From Dipylidium caninum (Eukaryota > Platyhelminthes > Cestoda > Cyclophyllidea > Dipylidiidae), in the NCBI GenBank assembly GCA_017562135.1, contig QEYB01000850.1, forward strand, positions 310,001 through 374,000: DNA of 64,000 nucleotides. The letters run 5' to 3'. The notes beneath the pieces are model-generated. The model did no database searches. It was given only the letters and a program-made list of their open reading frames with translations, and had not been told where the DNA came from. Numbering within the stretch: the first letter of the stretch is position 1; each line of letters opens with the position of its first letter. A program made the position numbers and the translations under genes. Below, piece after piece: positions 1-14,400 of this stretch.

Positions 1-3000
1 TGAAACATTCTGGAGGAATCTACGTAATCTCCCATCCATCTGTCAAAAATACGCTACAACCATAATGAGTTGGCCTACAAACTTCCCCTTTACTACCCAC
101 GTGAAGACTTTTTCTCCCAACTATGTGTCCTTAAATAGTCTTTCATGTGTGCACAACTGGAAGGCGTCGTTAGGGTGTATAACCAATGTAGGGGAAACAC
201 ACGAAGAATCGCTCTACAACATGTCGTCATTACAAGCCGTGCATAGGGCAGCAACAACAATGCCGTGCACACGTCTAATAGCCCCATTCCTTTGCCCCGG
301 GCAGCCAATCGGAGCGCAGGACTGTCCCACATCCGTAGGCCGAAACGGGAGGAGAGGAGGAGGTGGAGGTGGAGGCGGAGGAGGAGGAGGAGGAGGACGT
401 GAAGGAAGGAAGAGGTGGAGGGAATTACGAGGGCTTGGTGCCAATCTGCACTTGGATGTATTCCAGTGAAAGTGTGGATCTTATCACCTCTCGCCTCGCC
501 TATCACCACGACTGCTTAGTGTAAACGGCAGCATCCCTCCCTCTTTTTATGACTTCCAAGGCCTTGGAATCAATGCTCATGCCGGTATGCGGCGTTAAAC
601 CGACGAAAAATGGAAATATTGGCTATAAGTGAGTTCTCAGTACACTCTTAATCTCATCTTATTGTCCCACTTCTTCTCCTATTCATACTCAACAAGTCTT
701 TATTATGGCATATTACTATTTCCCACATTTCTCCTTCCGTAGCTAAAGCACATTTAACTCTTATTTTGGGACTAACCTATACTTTTTGTGTACAGTTGAA
801 AGAGAGTTGCTGCTGTTTGACCGATGATTCCTAAAAAGTGACAATTTTTACTGTGTCGTGGAGGCTTTGAAGACGAGCTTCCTTCAATTGTCTTCACCTA
901 TACGGGAAAGAATGAGATAATAACGCACTTATTGGTGTTTGTAGTTAGGGCAGCACATTTGTCGCCCTTGGGGAAGAGTCGCTATTAGGAGAGTGATTAT
1001 TTATGCAGTCCTCGAAGGGCAGAATTGCCCCCAAGAATGCAATATGCTGGTCTAGAAGGCGAAATAGCATTCCATCGGCGTATGGAACCCCATTAAATAA
1101 ATAAATAAATGCCAATACATATTGAAGTTAAGAAGTTGGCATTGTAGATGCCAGGGGAGAATGGCACTTAACGGGGGGTCAGATTTATATTTTAGCAGTA
1201 GTGTGACTAATTGTGGAACATCTTACTTATCGTAGTGCACGTCTACATCGAACTAACTTCACAACATCCCCCATTAGAAATCTTTTTTTTATGATCTAAT
1301 GATATCGTGTTCCAATTCTTTCATCTCTCATAGCTACTAACTTAAGTGAAATGCCTAGAATTGTTTGTAGGGAAAGCATAAGTCTGATCAGTGAAGAAGC
1401 CTTTAGTACTCAAGCGAGGAAGCTCTTATTAATGATTTTCTTCTAAGATTAAGAAAGGATTATTTTTTGGAAAATATTCGGATAATGAGGTGCTTAGATT
1501 AGGTGTGATAACGTATCCATGAGGAGGTCTGATAAAGCGATCTATATTGCGTCCTCTTTTGAAGTTTGTATATGAGGGAAATATGATGTATTCCAAGTAA
1601 ATCATGCGGGTTTTATGGAGTGCACCAATATTAATTGCTTTATTATTCGAATGAGTCTTCCCTTGTAAATGTTGTAAATTTTAAAAGCCCACTTGTTTGA
1701 ATAGGCGATTTATTATTGCAATAACCTTTGGCCGAATTTTGGTCTGAAGATTAAAATTAATGAGATTGCCTTCACTTTATCCAAGTTTGTCTGAAGTACA
1801 CAATAGTTTGCTATCTTGTAAATATTTTTCCATGATCGTCTTTTTGAGGGTCGAACGTACACAACATGATCAACTTTACTCCGGTTTTTCCGGCATGAAA
1901 CAAGTACCATTCGGTATTCGACTTCACTTCAAATTCTTTTCATTCACTCCTCCCTTTTCCTTCCCTGAATTATTTACAGGCTATAAATTATGCTTTATTT
2001 CTTGCATTGGCTCGCTACAAAGGTTTATTTCTCGAATTTCAAATTACTCCATAAAATAGATAGGTATAAATAGTTCCTTTATTTCCTACCGTCGATTCCA
2101 AATTCTTCCCTTTCCTTCACGCACCTCATGACGATGTAGAAAGTGCGCCTTTCAATCATGCTATTCACTGGATTTTCAGTTCCACATCGAATTACCACCA
2201 ACTATTACTAAAACTGATGACGTGAACACTCTTTTGTTTCATGATTTTTCAGGTTTAACTTGTAACATTTAGAAGTATTCCGATCTACTTGATAAATAAT
2301 TATTCTTTCGGTGAATCATTTATTATAAAAATATTTCAAAATTCAAAGACAAATTTATTAATACCAACAGTCCGAGAAACGCGCGACTTACCCTGTAACT
2401 GTACTGTCACGTCGCGAAGAGTGTTTGAACATCGAGCACTTCCGACCTTCATACATCATTCCAAAATTTATAACACTCCAATTAAGAGCTTGGTAAAATC
2501 ATTTTTTTGGGTAAACAGCTAGCCCAAAAACAAGTGGAGACAACTCTCCCCACCGTTACTGCTAAACAAACTTTGAGACAAGCTCACATTACTTGAAAAT
2601 TCAGTGTTCCACTCTGTCCACCTCTGCAAACATCTATACGCCTACTGTAGTGCCATTTAAGGTGTCTCCACCATTTAAACAAAAACCACTGCTTGGTTAA
2701 TCGTGGGAATAGAGTATGGGGAAAGTCTTAGAACGGGAATTGGCGAAGTAGGAAGCCCACGGGGAAGTTAAATTACTGTCAGTTTGAATTTTTAACTGTA
2801 GGCTTCCAAATAGTGCATATCCCTTACAATCCTCTGCTTTCCGGTTACCGCATGGACGTGCTTATTGGTTCTCCCTCGCACCAACTCTCCCCACTCTCGT
2901 TCTCAGCTCTCATAAATTATCCATGGAGTTTTAAAATATGTACGCAATTTCGCTATGTAGTTCCCGTCCCTTGAGTTCAGGTTTATTCCTTTCGCGTGTA

Positions 3001-5319
3001 AACTGCGAAGTCCAGTGAGGTGACAAAAACTCTCCGGCACCTTTGACAAGGAAAGGAGTTTGCCTGAAGATCCATTTAATGAGAAGCATTGGTGTAAATG
3101 TCATGTAATTCTTAACAGAAGTACACTAAAGACGGATTCATGTGCGTTTGTTTTACTGAACGTGCGCCTTAATTGCGTGAGTTCTGTTAAGAATTTAAAT
3201 TTCGCAAATGTAAATTAACTCGATGCTAAAGACAATTTTTTAACTTTCCCCGAAAGGACTGCAACAAAATCTATTTAATTAATGATTATTTAGTAAATTT
3301 TGAGATAAGCACCACGAGTGCTTCATTAAATAGCTTGCTTATTTTTTGTGGGAATCCAATTCTTTTGAATCCCAGAAAGAAGTTAGATGCCCACAAGTTT
3401 GTTTGGCATTTTTCCCGTAATTCCTTCCTTTCTGCTCAGTGAAAAATTTTACAATATTAAAAAATAAAATATCCTGATTGGATACGCGTTTTAAAATTTA
3501 TCCGACTGTCCTCCCCTGACATTTCGAATAGTCTCTGCTCTGCCTTGATTAAGAAGAAAAATGAACTTTTTTCCTCCTTGACGGTCTAACATTGCAGATG
3601 CACCCTCTATCCCGGTTGGATCTCAAGCCGCCGATTTCTCCGTCAAATGCAAAAAGACAACATTGACTGTGCCTTATTGCAGCAGGAGGCGTCACAAAGA
3701 ACCACGGTAAAGTTCGCCAAGGGGTAGGTCGTCTCAGTACCCATCTCAAGTCTTTCTCCATCGTTTGATTAGAGTTATTAAAATTGCCTATAAAATGAGA
3801 GTCATCATGGATTTTGCCATATATTTTATTCAAACTGGTCGTCGAACTGTCTCGAGTGCCTCTCTAGTCACTCGATAAATTTAAGCTGAATTAGGTGGAT
3901 CTATTGAAGTATTCCCTGTAGCCATGGCACAAAAAAGAACATTTCTGGACCAGGAATTAGGTGGATATAACTTTAGGTTCTGTCACTGAGCCCCTCTGTT
4001 ATTGTGGAATACGATTCTGCTTTCGGTTCGAGATGTTTTATTGCACTCTTGGGTGTATGAACAAAAAACCGCAACTTCTCCTCAGTTCCCTTTGCGCCTA
4101 ATTTTAGCTGTCATCGCCAGCCCATCCTAACAACCTTTCTGTCGGAAAGGTGGGGGCAAACCGGCGACCCGCATTGATGATAATATGCACCCTGTCCCAT
4201 TAACTTCCCCGACGGAGTTTTTCATTGGTTCACGGGTTTATGTAGAAGCAAATACAATCAGCAGGGCATAAAGTAAAAATACTGCTTTGTCTGCAAAATT
4301 TTCAGTACGATTATTTAGAGAACAAGCCATCAAACTTTGGTCCCTGAGATCTGAAGTTCCGATTCGTATGGGTAATGAGGCAGTAGATGGAAGTATAACA
4401 TCCCCTTTTAATGTTGCGACTTACTCTATCATATTGTTCCCTGTTTGTCGACTTTTATTCGGCTATTTCGTGAGACACCTCCTTAAAAGTCGGTGCGGGA
4501 AGCTTAAGCACCTTCAACTTTATGCTCATGTAGAAATGCCGAAAAGTAACATGTGCTGTAAAGAGTAAAATGGAATCGTAACTTTCCGTCTCTTATGAGG
4601 GTGTCGTCGTCCAAATTTCTATCCTTCCTGCTGTCCGCAGGTGTCTACTTATTTTTTAAATAAGTAGTACGACTCCGCCCGCGTGGTTAAGTTAATTTAT
4701 AGGCAACTGTCAACTCATTATTGGAAATACATAAAATTTCCACTGGTTTAAAACAAAGATTCTCTATCTCTACGCTACTAACGAATATAATTAGTAGCAT
4801 CGAAACCTCTATTAGGGGGAACGTGTTTGGTTATAAATAAAACTGCAAATTCCAAGCTCTTCTTCGCCACCGTTTGTCGAAATCCTCACACCGCACCTTT
4901 AATGCATGCCGATGGCATAAAGGCGACGTCGTTACATTGTCCCCAACGTTGAAGTAAAAGCCGCCCAGCAGACCGGCGAAGTAGCCATCGTGCGACGTGG
5001 GTTGATACACTGAAATAGGGAAAATAATCCGTGTAACCGTTGGCTATTTAAGTCAGCCTTGGCTAGGGACGCGACGCGGACGGAGACCACTAAAATGTGC
5101 GCAGGCGGATATTTTACCTAGGACCTGTTGAATGCACACTAGTGACTGAGGCGAGACATTCACACCTGTAGACGTCAATTTTATACAGGCCTGTGTGTCT
5201 CTAGATAAATTATAGCAGGGTTTTAGCGAATCAGTAAAGTCAACAACATAAGTACTGGATGGCATGCACTGTTTGCCTCCGTGCAATCTCCTTGTCATGT
5301 TGTTTTTTTTTCCACTCAG
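1..5319. other. Non-coding stretch upstream of the Hv1-like S1 exon
   Basis: AT-rich sequence with scattered stops in all frames and no ORF that I recognise. It holds a purine-rich GGA tract near 350-397 and a short AAAT tetranucleotide run near 1095-1110. The first readable exon of the Hv1-like gene begins at 5320 with one base of a split codon, so at least one more upstream exon must exist, here or left of the window. I looked for an acidic Hv1-type N-terminus and did not find one. Confidence 0.5.
348..397. repeat. GGA-rich purine microsatellite
   Basis: Imperfect GGA/GGT triplet repeat, about 50 bp, purine-rich on the + strand. It creates poly-Gly and poly-Pro reading frames on the two strands that are artefacts of the repeat. 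Confidence 0.85.
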
Positions 5320-5440
5320 AAAATTGAAGAGTAGAGTGCTCAACATGATCCGCGGTCCCATTATTCAACTTGTGATGTGTTCACTGGTCCTCCTGGATGC
5401 CTTAATCGTGACAGCCGAAATTATCCTCGAAATCCACGCG
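5320..5440 (+). CDS. HVCN1: Hv1-like exon: S1 transmembrane segment
   Basis: The acceptor follows a T-rich tract ending in CCACTCAG; the donor is GCG|GTAAAA. The exon begins with the third base of a codon and ends in phase 0. The translation has a basic pre-S1 stretch (KLKSRVLNMIRG), then a hydrophobic helix with Asp at 5396-5398 and Glu at 5417-5419 and 5429-5431. These match human Hv1 Asp112, Glu119 and Asp123 (Glu here). Confidence 0.85.
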
Positions 5441-8400
5441 GTAAAAGGTACCCTAAAAATTTACTTAATCTGATTGCCGCCGCGTTTCCCATTGGTCAGT
5501 TTGGTAACGCAGGCTTTTCCATTTTGTGTGCTTTTTTATTATTAAGCCTTACTATTCTATAAATTTTAATTTAATTGCATTCCCTGGTGACGTTTTAATT
5601 AGTGGAGAGGCGATTTTCTCTAAATACTACTAAATTCCAAGATTTTACCGACCTCCAGTTAAAATCTCGTCCCCTGTGACACAACTCTAGTTCGTTTTTC
5701 CTTCATATGGACAAAATTAAATTGAATTTCATGAGTAGTTTGTAAGTATAGAAAGTGATTTTAATTATATCAGCCCTTTTCCCACTCCCTCATCCCGAAT
5801 TCCTTTTTTTCTCAGTAGAATGATAAATGGCAAATTCTAGGCTAGCCAGGCAAATTAATGACACAAGCGAAAACGTATCATTATGAATCTCTCCGTTCCT
5901 CACCTCCGTCTAGGACTTTATCGTGCCCCTTTTCCCCTTTGTTTCCCCTCTTTACGCAGTACGACATGCAGTATTTCCAACTTTCGGAATTATTAATGCT
6001 TGAGCAAGCGGTAATTTTGTCACAACGGATGGTTACTTAATTTCCAAAAAAGAAAGGTTAATTAGGAGAAATGCTGATGGTATTTAGTGTAGAAATATGG
6101 AAGGGGATTAACGCGTTTAACAATTCCATTTGAAGTTGGTGTCATCGACAACAGTCATAGTTCTTCCAAAGGAACCAAATCGGCCTTAAAGTAAGCCCCT
6201 GTGAAGGAGTTGGGATGAACAATTCCATCCCCTCGTTGATTTCTGAATCTTCGGACAGAATTCCAGTATCTTTGTGGCCCAGTGAAACGTAGATGAGATT
6301 GAGTAAGGTCTCGACGTCCCCATTCGACACAAAATGTCATACAGACGATATAGTTGAAGGGTTGTCGTCTCTTCCTCTACCCAACTCTTTTAAAATCTCC
6401 AAATGTCCTCTATCCTCCATGTCATATTCTTTAAATTCTCCAAAGACATGTCATCATCGAAATCCGTTTTTCTCTACATAGTGAAAAGTGTGTTGGTCTC
6501 GCCGATTATTCTTTGAAGCATTAATCAAGAATGCAGAACCACTCAGGACACCGAGTTAACTCACTTTGAATTTGTGATTTCAATGAGTACAAACCATGCA
6601 AAACTGGGCGCGTTTTTCCCATTCGTGAGAGTGTGAGTCTACTTCAAATCCCATGACCATCTGATAGTGAGTGCGCGAGTCTTAGGCATCTTTGCACGCA
6701 GGTCACGAACCTCACATGATGCACGCATGAGATTAATGAAAAGAGGCAAGAGTACGCCCACCGCTGCCGGAATGGAGATTTCGATGCCTTCTCTTTGGCC
6801 ATTTTTGAATTACAACTGGCGCGGCCATCGCCACTATCGCAGGTTGCGCAGGTTGAACTGTTTACAGGAGCAGGGAATTAGGTTTACTTTCCCTTAAAGT
6901 GTGGTAGGAAATCATATGGTATCTTTTTATACATACATAAAGAATGAGCAATACGACTGATTCAAATACATTTTAGTAGCCAACAAAAGTACCTCGCAGT
7001 AAAATGACTAGTGGGATAAAGTGCGTAGAATATTAGCAATACTTAATACTACGTTATTTAGCTATCGTGAAGTTCAGGGTTTCATTGTTGCAGGTATTAT
7101 TATACGAAATTGCAGTTACGTGTAATTAAACTTTTTATGTAAAGTTAAGCATTACTCTCGATTGAAATTAATCAAGGCCATAATAACGATGGCAGTGCAC
7201 CATATCGGAGTGTTGAATCTCTAAATGCTTGTGTTTTAATTATTCACATGCAAATGCTACAGCTTACATTCCTTTTTGAATGTTTTCGGCGTTGGAATGT
7301 CCCAAATCCTCCCCTGTCCTGTGAAAGGTCATACAAAAACAGAGGAATGTTTGCACGTGAGACTGGAAATTATGCAGCGACTGTAAGACGTAGAATAATA
7401 ATAATGGAAATTGCAACTCTTAAGCAACTAACAAAGCCCTGGCACCGTCCGCTTCTTTAATATCGCGCCGCTTTGAAGATAAGCTGTCGTAATCATGGAG
7501 AGTACAATCGAAAAGGAGTAGCAGCAACATTTGGCCCGGTAAAGGCTCTAAAATACAGTGGTGAAATAGTTTTGCAACGCCTTATGGGCAACAATATTTA
7601 AGTCCTATACTTGATCGAGGATTAGAATAAGAAGCTTACATTCTCGAGTTTTATAGATTCGGGGACACGATGTTTTTTTTTTTTTTGGAAAATTAATAGG
7701 GCTTGATTGGGGTCGAAAAATTTCATTGCCATGTTAGTTCATCTGTCAAAAATAGGTGAATCATAACCAGAGACAATTTTATTTTTCCTGATTTTCTAAA
7801 GTATATCTCATTATATTGGGTAATTTTTTATGTTAGTTGACATACTGAAATAGCGAGTGAGGACTTAAGTAATATAACTCGCTCATGAACAGTAAATAAG
7901 GCACGTAGATGAGGTTGTCTAGACGGAGGTAAAAGCTACTCTGTTGCAGAGATCCGAAAAGCAAAAAGTGAGTTAATCTGAGGGAGGAGAAGCAGAAATT
8001 CTCCCATTCCTGGTGTCAATGATTTACCATTTTCCGATCTCGTTCACTTTGCCTCCCACCTCACCCTCCTCGCTCCTTATTTCTCCCATTCAGCGATTTT
8101 CCGTGATGTCTGTATTGGTAATAGAGAATTCGAATTTCCTCAGCCCCATGGCGAACCAGCTTAATTTGTCCCCAAGCCGTAAAAAGATTCATTCTAACCC
8201 TTCCAACTTTTCCGGAGGCGGACCAGAGAATTATAACTTTAGGGGACTCTGGGGTGTGAGGCCGCAAACTGATTTGGGATAAACCCATCAGTCATTCATC
8301 CAATTCATAGAAATCACGACAACTCAATCCTTTCTCAAAAAATGCTTACACCACTGTTATCCCGCTTCTAAGGCAAATATCAAGATGGACAGTCACATCC

Positions 8401-11400
8401 AAATAAATGGAAGACTCACATCTTGCTTAAGTAACTAGAAGCAAATATATAATTAACATAAAAACTACGTGTTTGTAAGACTCAGAAATTTTGATTATTT
8501 TCACCAAATTGGAGGCAGGGCAAAACGTATTCGTAATTAAGTTGATTACATTAAAGTTAAAAATACTCGAACGTTTAAAACAAACATTTAAATAACCTTG
8601 ACTTGATGATTTTATATCGCAAGGTCGGAGCGCGTTTTTGACATCTTTGAGGTTCGTCGGGCGTAAGTCAGTCGTCGGGACTGAGGGCAAACCGTCACTC
8701 TATGAGCAGAGGGGAGTTGAAAAATAAGAGCCGTTCACACTGTGATGGTTGTTATGAAAACAGTCTCCTACCCATCCTAAAATTGGTGTTTTCCTTCTCC
8801 CCATTTCCCATGTAAAACCTTAAAGCTTGCATCTTTCTTTGAGAATAGTCACCAGTTGGTTCAGCGTTGTAGTGCTAAAGAATAAGACGACGATATTCAT
8901 TCGGCCTCTTCTACCACCTTCCAGGAGCGATTTGATGCATTGGAGCGTCAGACTGCCTGTTAACACATTTTCTGAGGGCTTTTCTCTCCAGACCCTCCTC
9001 GTAGATGGTGCATTTCTGGTGTGCAGACACGAGAGTGAAATCACGAATAAAATCGTCTATCGGGAAGGAATTAAAAAGCATATTTGAACTTGGTTTCTGC
9101 AGAAATTCTCTCTTCTCTCCGCATGAACTGCCCCCATTGGCTACAGTCTCAAGGTCACGCCAACTTCAAAGTTGGATTCACCGTTAAGTTAGTGCCTTTT
9201 GTGACAATTTCCACGGCTTAAGAGTACTTTCCCCTAATCGCAGTCAGAGTGCCACTCTTCTCAGGGAAGAAGGCTGAAGACGAGGCAGAAACTTGTGGTT
9301 ATTTCCTCACCTCGGTCACCATTTAGCTTTGGCCCAGTCGGCGAAAGTGGAGGTCCTATCGTGCAGTCAACAACCTAGGCAACAGAGTGGCAAGTCCATG
9401 GGTTACATGCCTAAAGAGACGGCAATTTTAAACACTGCGAATGAATGAAATCAGAAGAAAATAGGGAGGGGATAAACGAGTAGATGGAATATCTGTTAGG
9501 GATGGTAGAAACAGCGGCGGGAAAAGCGAGATTTTTGGGAAAAAAAGGGGGATTTTAAATCTCCGCAGTGGTTGCAAGAGTATCTTGTGAAATAAATAAT
9601 CTCGAGAGTTGAAGATAGGATCGGAAAGGACTCAATCATAATTAGGCGGAGCATTAGGTTGACAGAAGTCGAGGTACCGGGAGAAGAATGTGTTGAGAAA
9701 ATCGTGCGAACAAGATGAAATTTCGTTTGGATGAAGTTAAAATAAAGTAGGCATGATAAGGAAAAAATGAAATTGGAGGAAGGTGGTCGTAAAAGTTATT
9801 TTGGAGAGAAGGTACAAAGTAAAGCCGAGCGGAGACGAGAAGTCCAATGGAGACCGAAGGAGGAGGGTGAGATTTCGGCGTAAGGATGAAGCGGATTTGG
9901 ATAAATGTGGTCGTCGTGCTCTACCTCGTCCCCGACACCGTCAATCACCACCACCAATTGGCTGCCATTCATCTCAGTCGCTTTGTCATCTACTGTCATG
10001 TTCATCAGTTCTTTCACTGCAACTACGGAGACAGAGGGAGAATCGAGCTCGGCCGAAGAATCAGGATGAAGGCAGAAGCGGAGGAGGTGAAGAATAAGAA
10101 GAGGAAGAAGAAGGGAAAAGGTGGAAAGAAGAGGCAAAATTAGGAGAAGATTGAGGGGGACAGCAGTCTTGTCGAGGATAACCATAAGAATGGACTGTCT
10201 ATCCCCTACTTCATCGAGACGGGATAGCAAAGTGGTCCATTGAAGTGTCTGCTCGTGTAGATGGCATTCGTTGCATTGTTAAGTCTCTCACCGGGACGGA
10301 GCAACAGACATGCAACACCAAAAGCCGCATTCCGTTTTCATGTCGTTAGACTTCGACGCTACATTTGGGCAACAAAGCCCCTCTAAACTACGCCAAACAC
10401 CTCCCTGAAAATATTTCTGACATAAAGGACAGGTGGAAGCGCGAGGAATGCCTCGAAAGCGCGAAGAGTACTGAAAAAAAAGAAGAAGAAGAAGTTGGAA
10501 ATTGTTACATTTGAAGGAAGGCTGCAGCCTACCAACCCGTCCTTCTGCCTCAACGTCTAACTCGCCCCACTCATGCACTCGCCTCACACCCCCCACACGG
10601 CGAAGCATAACACCAGAAGGAATTGCGAGATGGAGTGGCAGACTTCGACCAAACGTGGCCCCTACAAAGAGCTCTCAGTGCGATCAGCTAAAGCGACTGT
10701 CAGTCATGCGATGAGCGTCAACTACTTCACACAAGTTCACCTAAATACTTGTGGCTCTATATGGAAGATATTTTTGACAACACATGTCACTAGGATTGGC
10801 TTGTGCCTGGTGGTTTTCCACACCATCTTCAGCAAGGGGGACATCGACAGCCTCAGATTTCTCCGCATGTGACTCATCTGCTCAGGCCCAAACACGGAAA
10901 CGATCGTCAAACCTTCTCCAGCCCTCTCTCCCTTCCACCTACCTATCACTCGGACCTCAGGTTCCCCGTCCTACCACAACCACCACACCCCATTACTCCA
11001 CTCCACTCCACTCCACTCCACTCCCATGCGCTGCATTGCACTGCACTGCATTGCACTCCACTGCGCCCTGCTCCCCTGCACTCCTCGTGATTTACGACGA
11101 CAGAGTACAGCGCCGCCTAACCTCCACAATGCAATTAACCCAGGGTGCATTAAAGCCGCCTACCTGCCTTCTTGCCCGCTTGCCTGCTTGACAGGAATGC
11201 GAGGTTGCATAGCGCCAAGTCTATGCAAATGACCGAGGCCTCGAGGCAACCGCAGCACACGTGACAGCCTTCTCCCACCCGTCGCCCAATCTGGATGCCC
11301 TTGAACTCCATTTCAACCCCGGTTGAAGACCATGCACCCTCGACTCGATATCAAGTCCACTTGGCACCGCCGTGACCACCTCCCGCCTGCTTCCGCGGTG

Positions 11401-14400
11401 TCCCCCAGTGACGGAGTCCTCGCCTTCACGTGACTGGAGCCAACAGTTGCCAGTGACACATTCACAGACGAGTCACCACCAAGTGTGCAGAGTTGGAGGC
11501 ACCGCAAAAGCTGGTGCGCAACAGTTGACGGTTGTGTGTAATCGGACTGCGGCATTGACTCCTCCGCCTCAAGATATGCCGAACACTGATCCCACGTCAT
11601 CACTCGCCATCCTCCCCACCTCTCCCATTCACTCCCGACTCGCCGCCCATTGCTCACACGTCACTTGCCACAATTTCGTGCCCAATCTTCCAGCCTCCAC
11701 CACCACCACCACCACCACTCGGAGCACTCTACCAACTGTACACCGTTCACCCCACACCAGTCACCGACCACCGATCACCAACGCCAACTCCATTCATTCC
11801 GTATTTCTAGCCGCACATTCCCTCTCCTCGACATCTCCCTCCGTTGATGCCACACTGGAGTACTGCGCCACCTCCTCGTCATCACCCCACCAAGACTCCG
11901 GAGTGTGGGAGTCTGGGGAAGCGAGTTTTACCCAACTGCCCTCCTCTCTCCTCCCACCCATTCTAGCCCATTGGTGCTGCCTAAGACGTCAAGGAGGGGG
12001 GGGGGAGGGGGGAGGGGGAATCCAACGAGTATCCATGTCACACGACGTTGTCTACCCACCTCCCCACTCCCTCCCTCCACCACGTTCACTCCTTCCTCCT
12101 CCACTCACTACACACCTGCACTGCGTGAGCACTGGCGATGAAGGAGGCGTGGCGGCAATCGCCAGGCCTTCGCCAAAGCGGAACGATGATGTGGCCGTCG
12201 AGACGAAAGCCACCACCTTCGCACCACCTGTGTCTGTGGGGACTTGGCGATTCACAACTGTGACGAGCTCTGCAACACAAGCACACGGAGACTGCAACTA
12301 AATGGAGGTGTGCAAATACAAGCGCTCCTCCCTCACCAAGCGTCAATTGGACGCCGAATGACATCGTTCGGATCGTGGAGATTTTGGACAGCCAATGTCG
12401 AATGGTGGAGCAGATGGTAGAGCGGTAACTCGAGCGGATGTAGGCGTTTCAACTAGCTTTGGAGGCGAGCACTCGCGGGAGTGTGTTCCGCACCCGTCAT
12501 TGATGAAAATCTTGTGTTCACGTCAGCGACGTGAGGTGCCAGTAGACGTCAACTGTTAAAGCTTTTATGGAATGTGGGCAAGTGGTGGAAAATGGAATAT
12601 GGAACTCACAAGGACGACGACGGCCCCTTGGGCAACGGGAGAGTTGATGAGTTTTTGACACCTCCTCCCCTCTTTGAGTAGCGTCTCTTCACTCGTCGAT
12701 TGCATATCTTCAAAGAGTACCAATTTCCTCAAATGTCGTCTTTTTGCCACTTTAACTAGCTGTCAAACGCGTTCAAATTATGGCTGAAGTTGCCTCCCAA
12801 TAGGGTTTTTGACATTTTGTTTTTTATACCCAAATCTACGAATAGTCTACCCCCATTTCCAGGCAAACTACAATAAATCCGTGCACCATTTTTACCTCCT
12901 CCTCCATCTTTGTTCCCTAGGGAAGTTTTCGACCGGCTATCATTCTTGAAGGTGACTTTCCACATCACATCACGCCTCCATAGACACCTAGAAGTAGTGT
13001 GAGAAGTAAAATAACTTTTTGAGGAATCGAGTTAACTCCAGCCTTTCATACCTTCTCCCACATTCAATTCGAATGGAGGAGACGGGGCATGCAGGACGAT
13101 TGAGGAACAGGTGCTCGAGGAAATGCACTTTTCTTCCTTGAAGGGAGACGATTCGAAGTATCTCAACTGTTTTTCCCAATCTTACTGCTTCGTCGTGCCA
13201 TTCAAAATTCTTCTTCTTCCCTTAGACTAATTTGATGGTTAACAGGTGACCACGAAAGGACAAAGGCTTCACGCCGTCTGTGGGGCTAAATTTTCCTCAG
13301 CTTGGCCTCTCAACTTATTATTCCTGTTCATTCACACCTTGGAAGATTGAGGCGGTTTCCTGCTCTTTCAGAGAGATTTGTGTGTTTGTATTTACGTAAT
13401 TTTTTTTCCCTTTGTTTAGCTGAGAAAGAAATTTTGGAGTACGAGAGGAGCCACCTGAATCACAAACTCTATCGCTACTACTGTACCAGTCACGCCGATC
13501 CCGAGTCCATCTTCACACCGGCCACCCGTGAGGCCTGTTGCCAACGCTCGCCCAACCGTTCCGGCGTGGTCTTCGAGGCCATCGCCTCGCCCTTCGCCCT
13601 CTGCTGTCCAACTCGCGGTGGTACCGACTGCGGCCGGGTTGGTGACGCCGAGTACGGACGACTTTTCACCGTCTATCATACAGTCTCAGCACCTCCTTCG
13701 GACCAAGTCAGTCTGCACTGCTCCCACCTCACCTGCTGCCTCACCCAGTTGGGCCGATTAATGCGGAATCCGCTGGAGACGGTGGGAAAATTTGGCAGTT
13801 GTCACTTCTTCCACACCATCGCGTGCATTCTCCACTTCCTCAGCATCTCCATCCTCTGCATCTTCGTCTTACAGTTGGCTGTGAAAATGCTCTGCATGGG
13901 ACGGGCCTTTTTTCGACTAAAATTTGAGGTAGGTCTGTCTTTTCTGCTATTTCCCCCTTCCCTTCCCTGGTATTTGTGGTCGAGGCACACCAGCACGTCG
14001 AGATAATGTCAGTCAGTGACAACAATTTTATCCCCACTGTCCAAAGTCTTACAAATCCTGTTTGTGACAGCCTCGCTCCACGATGACATCGAGAGGGTTT
14101 TCCTCCCCACTTAAGCACGTCAAGCCTGAAGTTGCAATACTCAGGTCTCGGAGAATGCAAACCTGAGCGATACATCAACGCCTATCGCAAGACAGAGGTA
14201 ATTTACCCGTCTGCACGCGACTGGTGGGTTGAGCGGTCGGTGGTGGCGGCCACGTTCAATGAGAAGACGCCTCGCGGGGCGTCATTCATCATCTCAAAAT
14301 GTTCCCACCAGTAAAAGCGGTTGATGGATAGTGTGTAAGGCTGCTACACACTGCAATTTCATCAAAGACTGGATTGATTCAGCCGAGAAATGTGTTTTTC

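Larger units (their letters stand above)
5441..13424 (+). other. Large intron of the Hv1-like gene (S1 to S2)
   Basis: About 8 kb with no coding sequence that I recognise. It contains a T tract at 7671-7686 and, from 10868 on, the left side of the inverted repeat. Overlapping small ORFs near 9783-10230, one ending in a Lys-rich tail on the + strand, have no recognised homology and sit in purine-rich sequence, so I treat them as chance. Confidence 0.55.

Noticed and set aside
93..509. Poly-Gly and poly-Pro frames near the left end
   Set aside because: Produced by the GGA repeat; frames on both strands and several phases overlap.
11372..12301. 309-codon + strand open frame in the left inverted-repeat arm
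   Set aside because: Low-complexity Ser/Thr/Pro/His translation driven by CCA and CAC repeats; the matching frame in the right arm is broken and shortened, so there is no sign of protein-level conservation.
12405..12480. tRNA-like sequence (TGGTAGAGCGG resembles an A box)
   Set aside because: No B box at the right distance and no cloverleaf stems; the same sequence appears in the other arm simply because of the duplication.
13302..13424. ATG-initiated extension of the S2 exon frame to 13302
   Set aside because: A T-rich tract and a splice acceptor lie just before 13425, and the upstream translation is unrelated to the family.
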